Made by a program: the position numbers and the translations under genes
Part shown: positions 1-6,744 of the stretch, piece by piece
Layout: each line of letters opens with the position of its first letter
Numbering within the stretch: the stretch's first letter is position 1
NCBI GenBank assembly: GCA_964510205.1
Contig: CAZEBW010000027.1
Location: 1-44,465 of the forward strand
Reading direction: 5' to 3'
Origin: CAZEBW01 sp964510205
Lineage (GTDB): Bacteria > Chloroflexota > Anaerolineae > VGOG01
DNA: 44,465 bases
Notes under the pieces: generated by a model
Told to the model about the DNA's origin: nothing
What the model saw: the letters and a program-made list of their open reading frames with translations, nothing else
The model's database searches: none

Positions 1-137
1 ACCGACCATACCGACCGGCTCTTGGCATAGACAAGGCCCTGGAGGAAATCTCGCAGAATAGGGGCATCCTCTATGATCCTGAGGTAGTGGACGCTTGCTT
101 GAGGCTTTTCGCCGAGGAGAGGTTCAAGTTTGAGTAG
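1..137 (+). CDS. HD-GYP domain protein, C-terminal fragment
   Basis: The frame beginning at base 3 is open from the window edge to a TAG at 135-137 and encodes about 44 residues. They include RPYRPALGIDKALEEI, NRGILYDPEVVDACLRLF and a final FKFE. This is the characteristic end of HD-GYP metal-dependent phosphohydrolases, many of which hydrolyse cyclic di-GMP: the PYRPALG stretch, then the helix with G-x-LYDPEVVDAC. The catalytic HD and GYP motifs lie upstream, outside the window, so activity and partner domains (receiver, GAF or PAS) cannot be judged. It is the only gene on this strand before 3214 and is convergent with the carbamoyltransferase gene, with about 100 bases between them. Confidence 0.8.
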   Translation, partial: RPYRPALGIDKALEEISQNRGILYDPEVVDACLRLFAEERFKFE

Positions 138-237
138 AGCGCCTGTACGAACTGGACGAGCCGGGGAGGAGGGATGAGCTTGTCCAGGCATGTTCTAACC
201 ACCAACGGCGAATCCCTAAAGCAAGGAGCCGTTTCAG

Positions 238-1275
238 CTATATCCAGCCCATCGTCAAAGCCATCAGCGCCTTTTGCACGTGCAGGCGGTTCTCGGCCAC
301 GTCGTAGATCACCGAGCGGGGGCCGGAGGCGACCTCGTCGGTGACCTCGTGGCCCCGATCCACGGGCATGGGATGGGTGAACAGGGCGTCGTCGGTGAGG
401 GCCATCTTCTCGGCGTCGCAGATCCACTCTGGGTACCGCAGCGCCTTGTCAATCTCCTCCTGCTTGTGGAACTCGCCGTCGCGATAGGCTCGGGGGCTCA
501 TCCAATGGCGGGAGTAGACCACGTGGGCTCCCTCGTAGCCTGAGGTCACGCGGTGTCCTGAGCTTGTCGAAGGGTCGTGGACGATCTCGAACGTCCTGCC
601 GTCGGCCGCGCAGTTCTCTTCGGTCCACGCGATAACCTGGGGATCCAAGTCGTATCCCTCCGGATGGGCCAGGGTCACGTCCATCCCAAAGCGCGAGCCG
701 ATGAGCAGCGCCTCCTGGACGCTGCACCAGGAGCGAGCCAGAGCTCCGTGTCCCCAGGTGACCAGCAGCTTCCTGCCTCGCACCTCGCCCAGATGCTCAA
801 GCCAGCCCATCACGTCGGCCAACCCCTGGCAAGGGTGATACTTGTCGTGGGCCATGGAGATGATGGGGATGCTGGCCCAGCGAGCGTATTCGCGCAACAG
901 CTCGTCGCCCTCGCCGTAGGCCCCGATCTTGTCCTCCAGAATGCGGATGCCCAGGCCGTGGGCGTAGCGGCTCATCACCTTGGCCGCGTCCTCCACCGTT
1001 TCGCCCGCAGTCTTGGCGGTCTTCAGCCGCATGGCCTTGGGCTCCAGAAACTGCGCGTGACCGCCCAGCTCCGTGGCCGCGCACTCGAAGCTCTGCCGCG
1101 TGCGCACCGAGGGGTTGTAGAAGAACATCAGGAAAGTCTTGTGCTGGAGGATCGAGGTCCAGCGCGGCGAGAAGCGGTCGCGCTTCATTTTCGTTGCCAA
1201 CTCCAGCACGGCTTGTAGCTCGTCCAGAGCCCAGTCTTGGGTACAGATTAGGTCGCGTCCGTGTAGGGTCATCAT
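238..1275 (-). CDS. Carbamoyltransferase 1, YgeW/ornithine-carbamoyltransferase type
   Basis: This 345-residue protein belongs to the aspartate/ornithine carbamoyltransferase superfamily, which moves a carbamoyl group between carbamoyl phosphate and an amine. SVRTR at 56-60 is the carbamoyl-phosphate loop (STRTR in classical enzymes), HPCQ is at 147-150, and the C-terminal half carries GMDVTLAHPEGYDL as in YgeW. The usual HCLP motif reads HPMP (301-304), so the conserved Cys is missing. STSSGHR at 236-242 is encoded by a dispersed repeat and is probably a tolerated insertion. The start ATG (or the ATG three bases downstream) overlaps the TGA of the upstream four-helix-bundle gene, with a GGAGG ribosome site just before it. 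It is paralogous to the gene at 1894-2940. The substrate is unknown; with ygfK and ssnA in the window, a ureido compound from purine breakdown is plausible. Confidence 0.85.
   Translation of the reverse strand: MMTLHGRDLICTQDWALDELQAVLELATKMKRDRFSPRWTSILQHKTFLMFFYNPSVRTRQSFECAATELGGHAQFLEPKAMRLKTAKTAGETVEDAAKVMSRYAHGLGIRILEDKIGAYGEGDELLREYARWASIPIISMAHDKYHPCQGLADVMGWLEHLGEVRGRKLLVTWGHGALARSWCSVQEALLIGSRFGMDVTLAHPEGYDLDPQVIAWTEENCAADGRTFEIVHDPSTSSGHRVTSGYEGAHVVYSRHWMSPRAYRDGEFHKQEEIDKALRYPEWICDAEKMALTDDALFTHPMPVDRGHEVTDEVASGPRSVIYDVAENRLHVQKALMALTMGWI
551..574. repeat. Dispersed 24-bp repeat inside carbamoyltransferase 1
   Basis: The core TCCTGAGCTTGTCGAAGG recurs identically, within a 24-base match, at 15275-15298 inside ssnA. 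Inverted or partial copies lie at 4254-4277 and about 4436-4460. Read on the minus strand it encodes STSSGHR in both enzymes. Confidence 0.85.
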
Positions 1276-1790
1276 TTAGCCTCCGTGTAATCGGGGTTCG
1301 TGGGTTCGGGATTCGTAGATTCGGGATTCGTAGATTCGGGATTCGTGGGTTCGGGATTCGTGAGTTCGTATTCGAGCTCGGTTTCACGGAGGGGGCGGCT
1401 GCCGAAGAGTTTTTGGCCTTGTTGCTGTTTTCGCACGTAGCGAATGTAGCCGTTGAGAGCTTGCAAGGCGCGGTGGGTTAGCTCGCGCTGCCGATCCAGA
1501 TCGGCCTCGGAGACATATCCTACAGCTTGAGAGGTGATGAAGCCGCTTAATGTCTCGCTCAACGAGCCTCGTGCTATGTAGAAAAAGCGCAGGCTGTCGA
1601 GATAGTGATAGCGTCCATAGCCCTCGGCGATATTGAGCGTGACGCTAGATGCAGCTCTCCGGAGCTGGCGAGCCAGGTCATACTTCTCGTAATCGGGGAG
1701 CCGTTTTGCCAAGCCATACGCCTCACGCACAACCTGCAAGGCCAGTTCATAACAATCCAAATCCTCAAAGCCCCTCTCCCGCTTCACCAC
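1272..1790 (-). CDS. Four-helix-bundle protein (S23 / 23S rRNA intervening-sequence family)
   Basis: The protein has 172 residues with a GTG start; GGGAGGGG lies just upstream, and a second GTG follows directly. Residues 1-120 match the 23S rRNA intervening-sequence/four-helix-bundle family: FEDLDCYELALQ at the start, LARQLRRAASSVTLNIAEGYGR in the middle, then an ARGSLSET segment and a long final helix. Such proteins are encoded inside 23S rRNA intervening sequences of some bacteria and also stand alone; their molecular role is not settled, and the Avd accessory protein of diversity-generating retroelements has a related fold. The last 30 or so residues are TNPES/TNPEP pentapeptides translated from a 15-bp tandem array, not a folded domain. 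The TGA overlaps the next gene's ATG. Inverted arrays lie on both sides of the gene, suggesting a mobile cassette inserted between the two carbamoyltransferase genes. Confidence 0.85.
   Translation of the reverse strand: MVKRERGFEDLDCYELALQVVREAYGLAKRLPDYEKYDLARQLRRAASSVTLNIAEGYGRYHYLDSLRFFYIARGSLSETLSGFITSQAVGYVSEADLDRQRELTHRALQALNGYIRYVRKQQQGQKLFGSRPLRETELEYELTNPEPTNPESTNPESTNPEPTNPDYTEAK
1291..1370. repeat. 15-bp tandem array at the 3' end of the four-helix-bundle gene
   Basis: About four copies of the 15-mer GGGATTCGTAGATTC, with TAG/TGG/TGA variants, run head to tail. Translated on the minus strand they give TNPES/TNPEP. The units are complementary in orientation to the array at 1808-1897, on the other side of the gene. 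Confidence 0.9.
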
Positions 1791-1807
1791 CCGCCCCTCC
1801 CAAATCC

Positions 1808-1897
1808 ACGAACCTACGAACTTACGAATCTACGAATCTACGAACCTACGAATCTACGAACCTACGAATCTACGAGTTTACGAACCTACGAGCCTAC
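1808..1897. repeat. 8-bp tandem array 5' of the four-helix-bundle gene
   Basis: About eleven copies of CTACGAAY run from 1808 to 1897. They fill the whole gap between the four-helix-bundle start and carbamoyltransferase 2, and supply that gene's stop (CTA, read as TAG). The array is the reverse complement in character of the 1291-1370 array, so a transcript covering both could pair across the intervening gene. Confidence 0.9.
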
Positions 1898-2940
1898 CGC
1901 ATCGTAAGCGCCATTACCGCCTTCTGCACGTGCAGCCGGTTCTCGGCCTCGTCGAAGACCACCGACTGCGGCCCGTCAATGACCTCGTCGGTCACCTCGA
2001 AGCCTCGGTCGCAGGGGAGGCAGTGCATGTAGATGGCGTCGGGGTCGGCCAGGGCCATCTTGTCCGCGTCGCAGATCCAATCCTTGTTGGCGTCGAAGAT
2101 CTCCTGGGCTCTTTCGGGATCGTCATCGCCCACCGGCGGCTTGAACATGGGCACCGCCGTCCAAGCTTTGGGATAGACCACGTGCGCTCCGTCGAAGGCC
2201 TCTTCCATGCTGTACGAAACCTCGAAAGAGCCGCCGGACTGCTCGGCATAGCCTTCACAGGCCACGAGAACCTCTGCGTCCAGCTCCATTCCCTCTGGAT
2301 GAGCCAGCACCACGTCCATGCCCATCATGGCAGCGGCGATGATGGCGCTCTGGGGCACGGCCCGAGGCTTGTGGACGCTGGGCGAATAGGCCCAGCTCAT
2401 CACGAAGCGGAGGCCCTCGAACGCGCCGAACTTCTCGTAGACGGTGAGAACGTCGGCCAGAGCCTGGCAGGGGTGATACTTGTCACACTCCATGTTGATG
2501 ACCGGGATGTCGGCCCAGTAGGCGAAGTTGCGCATCACCTCGTGAGCCCCGCCGTACTCCCAATCCACCGGATCGCCGTAGCAGCGGATGGCGATGGCCT
2601 CGCCCATGCGGGCCAGCACCCGCGCCACGTCGGAGACGCGCTCAGTAGAGTAGGCCACCTCTCGGCCCGGCAGTGCGGGGGTGTAGATTTTGCTCGGATC
2701 CAGGAAGTGGGCGTGGCCGCCCAGTTGGGTCATCCCCGCCTCGAAGCTGTTGCGGGTGCGCAGGCTCTGGTTGTAGAAGATCATGAACAGCGATTTGGCC
2801 CGCAGCAGGTGATCGTGGAGTTCGCCCAGCGCGAAGCGGCGTTTGAGATCCAGCGCCACGTCCAGGATGGTCTCCACTTCCTCCGCGGTGTAGTCCAGCA
2901 GGGTAAGGAAATCTCGGCCTCGTAACGATTCGGTTTTCAT
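1894..2940 (-). CDS. Carbamoyltransferase 2, YgeW-like
   Basis: This 348-residue carbamoyltransferase is the first gene of the minus-strand group and is preceded by AAGGAG. It has SLRTR at 59-63, HPCQ at 156-159, the YgeW-like MSWAYSPSVHKP near 181-192, GMDVVLAHPEG near 207-217 and an intact HCLP at 306-309 followed by CDRG. The ENRLHVQKAVMALTM end is like ornithine carbamoyltransferases. It therefore keeps all recognised carbamoyl-phosphate and substrate motifs, unlike paralogue 1. Biosynthetic OTCase, N-acetylornithine carbamoyltransferase and catabolic YgeW remain alternatives; the WAYSP segment and the presence of ygfK and ssnA favour YgeW. The final Met-Arg-stop abuts, and is partly supplied by, the 8-bp array. 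Confidence 0.85.
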   Translation of the reverse strand: MKTESLRGRDFLTLLDYTAEEVETILDVALDLKRRFALGELHDHLLRAKSLFMIFYNQSLRTRNSFEAGMTQLGGHAHFLDPSKIYTPALPGREVAYSTERVSDVARVLARMGEAIAIRCYGDPVDWEYGGAHEVMRNFAYWADIPVINMECDKYHPCQALADVLTVYEKFGAFEGLRFVMSWAYSPSVHKPRAVPQSAIIAAAMMGMDVVLAHPEGMELDAEVLVACEGYAEQSGGSFEVSYSMEEAFDGAHVVYPKAWTAVPMFKPPVGDDDPERAQEIFDANKDWICDADKMALADPDAIYMHCLPCDRGFEVTDEVIDGPQSVVFDEAENRLHVQKAVMALTMR

Positions 2941-2967
2941 CTTTTTTCTCCTTTTCTAGGTTTGGGA

Positions 2968-3060
2968 TGATTGCTCGCCCGCTCCCGCCGGATCTGGCGA
3001 TCCGGCGGCTGGCCTGGAAGGCAACCGCAGGTTGCACGCAATTCAGGCCGAGCGAGGGGA
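2968..3060. repeat. Two-hairpin cruciform repeat, copy 1
   Basis: A perfect hairpin at 2986-3007 (arms CGCCGGATC/GATCCGGCG, loop TGGC) is followed by a second hairpin with arms GCAACC/GGTTGC. The pair is enclosed by weak outer pairing (GCTCG with CGAGC). It lies in the gap between carbamoyltransferase 2 and rnz. Copies 2-4 are at 10284-10380, 22985-23100 and 23118-23205. Confidence 0.6.
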
Positions 3061-3114
3061 GCTACTGTTTAGGGGTAATGATACCACAGGTGAGGGCATC
3101 TCGTCAAATGCGAG

Positions 3115-3143
3115 TTGACCAAAAGCCATCCCTGTGGTACAAT
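3115..3143 (+). promoter_or_regulatory. Sigma70-type promoter of rnz
   Basis: TTGACC at 3115-3120 and TACAAT at 3138-3143 are separated by 17 bases. They lie about 70 bases before the rnz start. A TACGCAATACGC repeat (3154-3195) falls in the predicted 5' leader. Confidence 0.6.
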
Positions 3144-3153
3144 GGCCAGAACG

Positions 3154-3195
3154 TAGCGCGTGTACTGCTACGCAATACGCACTACGCAATACGCC
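3154..3195. repeat. Short inverted TACGCAATACGC array
   Basis: CTACGCAATACGC occurs twice in tandem, with a partly inverted GTAGCGCGTGTA arm before it. It sits between the predicted rnz promoter and its ribosome site. Confidence 0.6.
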
Positions 3196-3213
3196 CCACA
3201 AAGGACTCACTCT

Positions 3214-4146
3214 ATGTTTGAACTAATCTTTCTCGGCACCTCTGCCTCCGCTCCCTCCATCAGGCGCAATCTGTCGGCGACCATGGTCCTGCACAAGGAG
3301 TACCGTTTCCTGATAGACTGCGGCGAGGGGACGCAGCGACAACTTCTCAAGAGCGGGCTGGGCTTCAAACGCTTGGAGAAGGTCCTGCTCACTCACGGCC
3401 ACCTGGATCACATCCTGGGGCTAGGCGGTCTGACGTCTACCTTCAGTCGCTGGGAGGCGATCCCCAAGTTCGAGATCTACGGGGGAAGCTGGGCTTTGGA
3501 GCGGGTCAGCGACCTCATCTTCGGCGTCGTGTTTCGCGGCATCAAGCCGCCCCTCCAGATTGACTTGATACCGACAGAGCCAGGCGTCTTGATGGAAGAC
3601 GACGATTTTGAGCTCTCGGCCTTCGCCGTCACCCATCGCGGGCCGGGCTGTCTCGGCTATGCGTTCCGGGAAAAAGAAAAGCGCCCCTTCCTGGTGGAGA
3701 AGGCCGAAGCCCTGGGAGTGCCCGCCGGGCCAGAGCGAGGCCGCTTGGTGCGAGGCGAACGCGTGACCCTGGCCGACGGCACGGTGGTGCATCCTGACCA
3801 GGTGCTGGGCCCTCCCATCCCCGGCGCTAAGCTAGTCTTCGTGGGCGACGCAGCCCACACCCACAACCTGGTAGGAGCGGTCAGCAATGCCGACGCCCTG
3901 GTCACCGAGGCCACCTACCTATCAAGTGAGAAGGAGTTGGCCAGAGAATACGGCCACCTCACAGCGGCAGCGGCGGCCGCTCTGGCTCGCGAGGCGGAAG
4001 TCAAGCAACTGTACCTGACCCACATCTCTCGCCGCTACCCTGCTGAGATGGTCTTGGCCGAGGCCAGAGCCATCTTCCCCCAAACGGTGGTGGCTAGAGA
4101 CTTCGACCGCTTTCGAATCCTCAAGGAGAAAACCCTAAAGGTGTAA
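3214..4146 (+). CDS. rnz: Ribonuclease Z
   Basis: This 310-residue metallo-beta-lactamase-fold endonuclease removes the 3' trailer of pre-tRNAs. The start ATG at 3214 has AAGGA eight bases upstream and gives the standard opening (MFELIFLGTSASAPS); longer reading frames run into the repeat. The zinc-binding HxHxDH reads HGHLDH at 61-66, IDCGEGTQRQL at 34-44 is the conserved loop, VFVGDAAHT the central Asp region and YLTHISRRY the C-terminal His. Its length matches the long-form bacterial enzyme. The last residues (TLKV) come from an ACCCTAAAGGT sequence that also occurs in two hairpin repeats elsewhere in the window, so the true C-terminus may have been remodelled. It appears monocistronic. 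Confidence 0.93.
   Translation: MFELIFLGTSASAPSIRRNLSATMVLHKEYRFLIDCGEGTQRQLLKSGLGFKRLEKVLLTHGHLDHILGLGGLTSTFSRWEAIPKFEIYGGSWALERVSDLIFGVVFRGIKPPLQIDLIPTEPGVLMEDDDFELSAFAVTHRGPGCLGYAFREKEKRPFLVEKAEALGVPAGPERGRLVRGERVTLADGTVVHPDQVLGPPIPGAKLVFVGDAAHTHNLVGAVSNADALVTEATYLSSEKELAREYGHLTAAAAAALAREAEVKQLYLTHISRRYPAEMVLAEARAIFPQTVVARDFDRFRILKEKTLKV
4132..4142. repeat. Half copy of the CCCTAAAGG element at the end of rnz
   Basis: ACCCTAAAGGT matches one arm of the hairpins at 5034-5068 and 16744-16778. It overlaps the last codons of rnz; no second arm is visible nearby. Confidence 0.5.
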
Positions 4147-4192
4147 CGTGAGTTCCAAAAATCTGGTAGTCCCCCCTTGGGTGTTGCTGCAG

Positions 4193-4408
4193 TGTCATTG
4201 CGAGCGACCGCAGGGAGCGAAGCAATCTCCAAACCGCAAAGAGGAGATTGCTTCCCTTCGACAAGCTCAGGACAGGCGCCGCAAACAGCGCGCCTACTCA
4301 GAAACTTGTCTGTCATTGCGGGCGGAAGGCAACCGCAGGTTGCACGCAATCCCCACCCCGCGAATTGGAGATTGCTTCGTCGGCAAAAACCGCCTCCTCG
4401 CAATGACA
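4193..4408. mobile_element. MITE-like element, copy 1
   Basis: The stretch from 4147 to 4534 has no credible gene. Within it, 4193-4408 begins TGTCATTGCGAG and ends with the inverse CTCGCAATGACA. Internally it has another TGTCATTGCGGG near 4311, several AGCAATC/GATTGCTT stretches, a GCAACC-GCA-GGTTGC hairpin and a nested CTTCGACAAGCTCAGGACA repeat (4254-4277). It appears to be two tandem or nested non-coding elements. A further TTGTCCTGAGCGAAG fragment and a CGCAATGACA end follow up to about 4495. Small reading frames here are repeat translations. Confidence 0.7.
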
Positions 4409-4534
4409 GCATGAACAGTAGTTTCTACCCTTTAGACTTGTCCTGAGCGAAGCCGAAGGAATGGCGGGCCACGCCATGGCCGACTCGCAATGACACCTAC
4501 GCCCGTTTCTTCCCCAACGGGCAGTGCGAATACG

Positions 4535-5005
4535 CTATGAAGCAGCCCGCAACAAAGTGACGATCTCCTCCAGGCGCCTTTTGTCCACCTCGTCAAAGGC
4601 GGCGTACTCCGTGCTGTCCACGTCCAGAACGGCCATCACTTCATCGTCCCTGTCGAACACGGGCACCACGATCTCCGATTTGGAGTTGGGGTCGCAGGCG
4701 ATGTGGCCTGGAAACTGGTGGACGTCGGGCACAATGAGGGTCTCCCGTCGGCGAGCAGCAGCACCGCACACCCCTCGGTCGAAGCTAATGCGCAGACAGC
4801 CCAGCGTCCCCTGATAGGGCCCGATGAGCAATTCCCCCGGCGCTACCACGCGATAGAAGCCCGTCCAAAAGAAATGGTCGAAGCTGTGATGCAAGAGACA
4901 GGCCACGGTGGCCATGGAGGACACCAGGTCCGTCTCGCCCTGCAAAGTCGCTTCGATCTCAGCCGTCACTCGCCGATAGATGGCTTCTTTCTGTTCTTTT
5001 TCCAT
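4535..5005 (-). CDS. msrC: Free methionine-(R)-sulfoxide reductase, GAF domain (fRMsr)
   Basis: The protein has 156 residues and is a single GAF domain. It reduces free L-methionine-(R)-sulfoxide in the cytosol using thioredoxin or glutaredoxin. The three expected cysteines are present at 70 (GTLGC), 80 (DRGVC) and 104 (HIACD). The substrate-pocket residues lie in SKSEIVVPV (108-116) and the VLDVDS strand (126-131). WTGFY near 47-51 is the family's aromatic signature. The start is the first ATG after the hairpin region. The start and the end of the peptidase gene at 5040 flank a 13-bp-stem hairpin, and the two genes read the same way with about 34 bases between, so they could be cotranscribed. 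Confidence 0.9.
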   Translation of the reverse strand: MEKEQKEAIYRRVTAEIEATLQGETDLVSSMATVACLLHHSFDHFFWTGFYRVVAPGELLIGPYQGTLGCLRISFDRGVCGAAARRRETLIVPDVHQFPGHIACDPNSKSEIVVPVFDRDDEVMAVLDVDSTEYAAFDEVDKRRLEEIVTLLRAAS

Positions 5006-5033
5006 AACCGACTCCCTCGGAAAAAACGGCGTG

Positions 5034-5068
5034 GAGACCCTAAAGGTTTTGAAAGCCTTTAGGGTCTC
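5034..5068. repeat. CCCTAAAGG hairpin element, copy A
   Basis: Arms GAGACCCTAAAGG (5034-5046) and CCTTTAGGGTCTC (5056-5068) form a perfect 13-bp stem around a 9-base loop. The element supplies the last codons of the peptidase gene (RDPKGFQNL). It may also act as a minus-strand terminator, because a T-run follows about eight bases downstream. Confidence 0.85.
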
Positions 5069-6275
5069 TTTTCTTGAGTAAGAAAGGCAGAGCCGCCAGG
5101 GCCAGCCCCGGCACCGCCCCCCAGCAAATACCCCCTGTAGGCTGCGTCACTTCTGGCTCGCCTGCCCCCTCTGTCCCTTCTGCTTGCCCTCGCGGCGGCG
5201 CGCCGATGCTCTCCCGCCACCGGGCATCCAGCTCATCCTGGTCAAAACCATAGACCTCCATCAGCGCATCGTCGGCCAGGGACCCCTCTTTGAAAACGCT
5301 CAGCAGCTCGCTCATCTTCTCCTTGCCATAGGTCTCCAACAGGAACTCCACTACACTGTAGACCTCCCCATAGAACAGGTTGACCTCATCGGGATTGCCG
5401 GTCATTGAGGTCAGGGAACGGACGGAGAGCAGCCTGTTCTCGCGGATGGCCCTCCTCAGCGCCTGGGCGTTGGCGCTCCGCAGTTCCCCCTCGTTGTACA
5501 TGGCCAGCCCTTCGTTGAGCCAGGCGGGGATATCGGCGTAGGGGTTGTCGGTGGCCAAGCCGACGACCACATGGGTTAGCTCGTGCGCAATGGTGACGTC
5601 CACGTCCGGCTGGGCGCCAAGCAGGAGCACAATATCTGGAGCCACCACCACTCCCAAGGTGATGATCTGCTCCTCGTAGACCGCGCCCTGCGAGATGAGA
5701 GCCTCTTGCATGTCGGCCTTGCTCTGGTAGACGATGATCTTGACCGGCTTCTCCAGCTCCACACCCACGTTCTCTTCCAAGCGAGCCAGGGACTCCACTG
5801 CGATGTCCAGGAGCCTTTGACCAAACGCCTGGTCCGCACCATACCAGTACATCACAACCATCCCCTGCTCCAGGCTCTGCCAGGTGAAGCGATCGTCCAT
5901 GTAGGTGAAGGTGACGGGCTCGGTCTCCAGAGCATTGCCATTCGCATCCTCCATCCGCCAAGCGTACTCGATGTCGGAGCCCGGCGGGATCTCCCCCCGC
6001 TGCAAGCGCCAGGCGTGTTCGGCCTCCACCCGTTTGGCGGGACTGAATTCGGGATGCGCCGAGTTGGTGACGTTCGCATCGCCGATTCTGTAGACCAGGG
6101 TGATGTCCTTGATTTGGCTGCTGCTCTCGGCGGCGAGACGAAACACGATCTGCTCAGAAAAACTGTACTCGTAGGTATTGGCGGTGACGATGATCTCCCC
6201 CTGAGCCTGGATGAGAGGAGATACCATCGTCAGCAGAACCAGGACCAACACAAGCCAAGCGTTTCTTCTTCTCAT
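5040..6275 (-). CDS. Secreted, membrane-anchored gluzincin (peptidase MA-like) protein
   Basis: The start at 6275 (MRRRNAW) is chosen over 6314 because AAGAAGGGGTGG lies directly upstream and it begins a clean signal peptide (basic RRR, hydrophobic LVLVLVLLTMVSP, cleavage near AQG). The 411-residue protein has a beta-rich N-terminal region, then a zinc-metalloprotease domain with HELTH inside VTIAHELTHVVVG and a downstream WLNEGLAMY supplying the third ligand Glu, the peptidase MA/gluzincin arrangement. A Gly/Glu/Pro/Thr linker and a C-terminal hydrophobic helix (ICWGAVPGLALAALPFLL) ending in KKR suggest anchoring with the catalytic part outside. The final nine residues are encoded by the hairpin repeat. 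Substrate unknown. Its promoter is divergent from the zinc-ribbon gene. Confidence 0.8.
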   Translation of the reverse strand: MRRRNAWLVLVLVLLTMVSPLIQAQGEIIVTANTYEYSFSEQIVFRLAAESSSQIKDITLVYRIGDANVTNSAHPEFSPAKRVEAEHAWRLQRGEIPPGSDIEYAWRMEDANGNALETEPVTFTYMDDRFTWQSLEQGMVVMYWYGADQAFGQRLLDIAVESLARLEENVGVELEKPVKIIVYQSKADMQEALISQGAVYEEQIITLGVVVAPDIVLLLGAQPDVDVTIAHELTHVVVGLATDNPYADIPAWLNEGLAMYNEGELRSANAQALRRAIRENRLLSVRSLTSMTGNPDEVNLFYGEVYSVVEFLLETYGKEKMSELLSVFKEGSLADDALMEVYGFDQDELDARWRESIGAPPRGQAEGTEGAGEPEVTQPTGGICWGAVPGLALAALPFLLKKRDPKGFQNL

Positions 6276-6313
6276 TTCCACCCCTTCTTTCCCAACCGTT
6301 CTGATCTCACCCA

Positions 6314-6342
6314 ATTATAGCACGCCCCCTCAGGTTTGCCAA
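6314..6342 (-). promoter_or_regulatory. Promoter of the peptidase gene (minus), sharing its -35 with the plus promoter
   Basis: On the minus strand TTGGCA (6342-6337) and TATAAT (6319-6314) are 17 bases apart. The -35 overlaps the plus-strand TTGCCA at 6336-6341 because TTGGCAA and TTGCCAA are complementary. Confidence 0.6.
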
Positions 6343-6364
6343 TTCGGGCGAAAGCAATTATAAT
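6336..6364 (+). promoter_or_regulatory. Promoter of the zinc-ribbon gene
   Basis: TTGCCA (6336-6341), a 17-base spacer and TATAAT (6359-6364) precede the gene at 6402. Confidence 0.65.
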
Positions 6365-6401
6365 CACGGCGTGTTGGTTTGAGCACAGGAAGGAGATTCG
6401 C

Positions 6402-6719
6402 ATGACGATTCCGAAATCCGGTGTCCAGGAGCTGGCTATCAGGGCCCACGAGATGGGAGCTGGCGTACTGCGTGGCTCCCTTCAGCGTCTCAGTGAGGAA
6501 AGGGGATGGGCCATAGGCAATATGCACCTGCGCGACTGGCTGGCTAGATACGAGGGCGAGGATGTGATTCTAATCGCTGTCGCGACTGGGAAAGAACAAG
6601 CCCTGACCACGGAGACCTGTAGAACGTGCGGGCGGGAGTACAAGGGCAGCCAATGCCCCTACTGCCGGGAGACCAGGGAAAGGCTGCGGGGCAGGCGGCA
6701 TCGAAGCAGAGATCAGTAG
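6402..6719 (+). CDS. Small protein with C-terminal zinc ribbon, function unknown
   Basis: The 105-residue product starts at 6402, behind AAGGAG. The first 65 residues form a soluble, probably alpha/beta region (SGVQELAIRAHEMGAGVLRGSLQRLSEE, then the conserved-looking HLRDWLARYEGEDVILIAVATG). Then comes a four-Cys zinc knuckle, CRTC then CPYC twelve residues later, and a very basic tail (RERLRGRRHRSRDQ). The layout suggests a nucleic-acid-binding or regulatory protein, but I recognise no named family. It is followed 25 bases later by the secreted-protein gene and may be cotranscribed with it. Confidence 0.7.
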   Translation: MTIPKSGVQELAIRAHEMGAGVLRGSLQRLSEERGWAIGNMHLRDWLARYEGEDVILIAVATGKEQALTTETCRTCGREYKGSQCPYCRETRERLRGRRHRSRDQ

Positions 6720-6744
6720 CCGCAGAAAGGCAGAAAGAAGAATC

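Noticed and set aside
1291..1897. Possible CRISPR array
   Set aside because: The units are 8 and 15 bp with no unique spacers; no cas genes are present.
1605..2032. Plus-strand reading frames over the arrays between the carbamoyltransferases (with repeats such as TNLRTYE)
   Set aside because: They are translations of the 8-bp array antisense to the real genes, with no ribosome site or conserved residues.
4148..4446. Several small reading frames in the 4147-4534 gap
   Set aside because: They coincide with the MITE-like element and CTTCGACAAG repeats; the same peptides are produced by repeat copies elsewhere.
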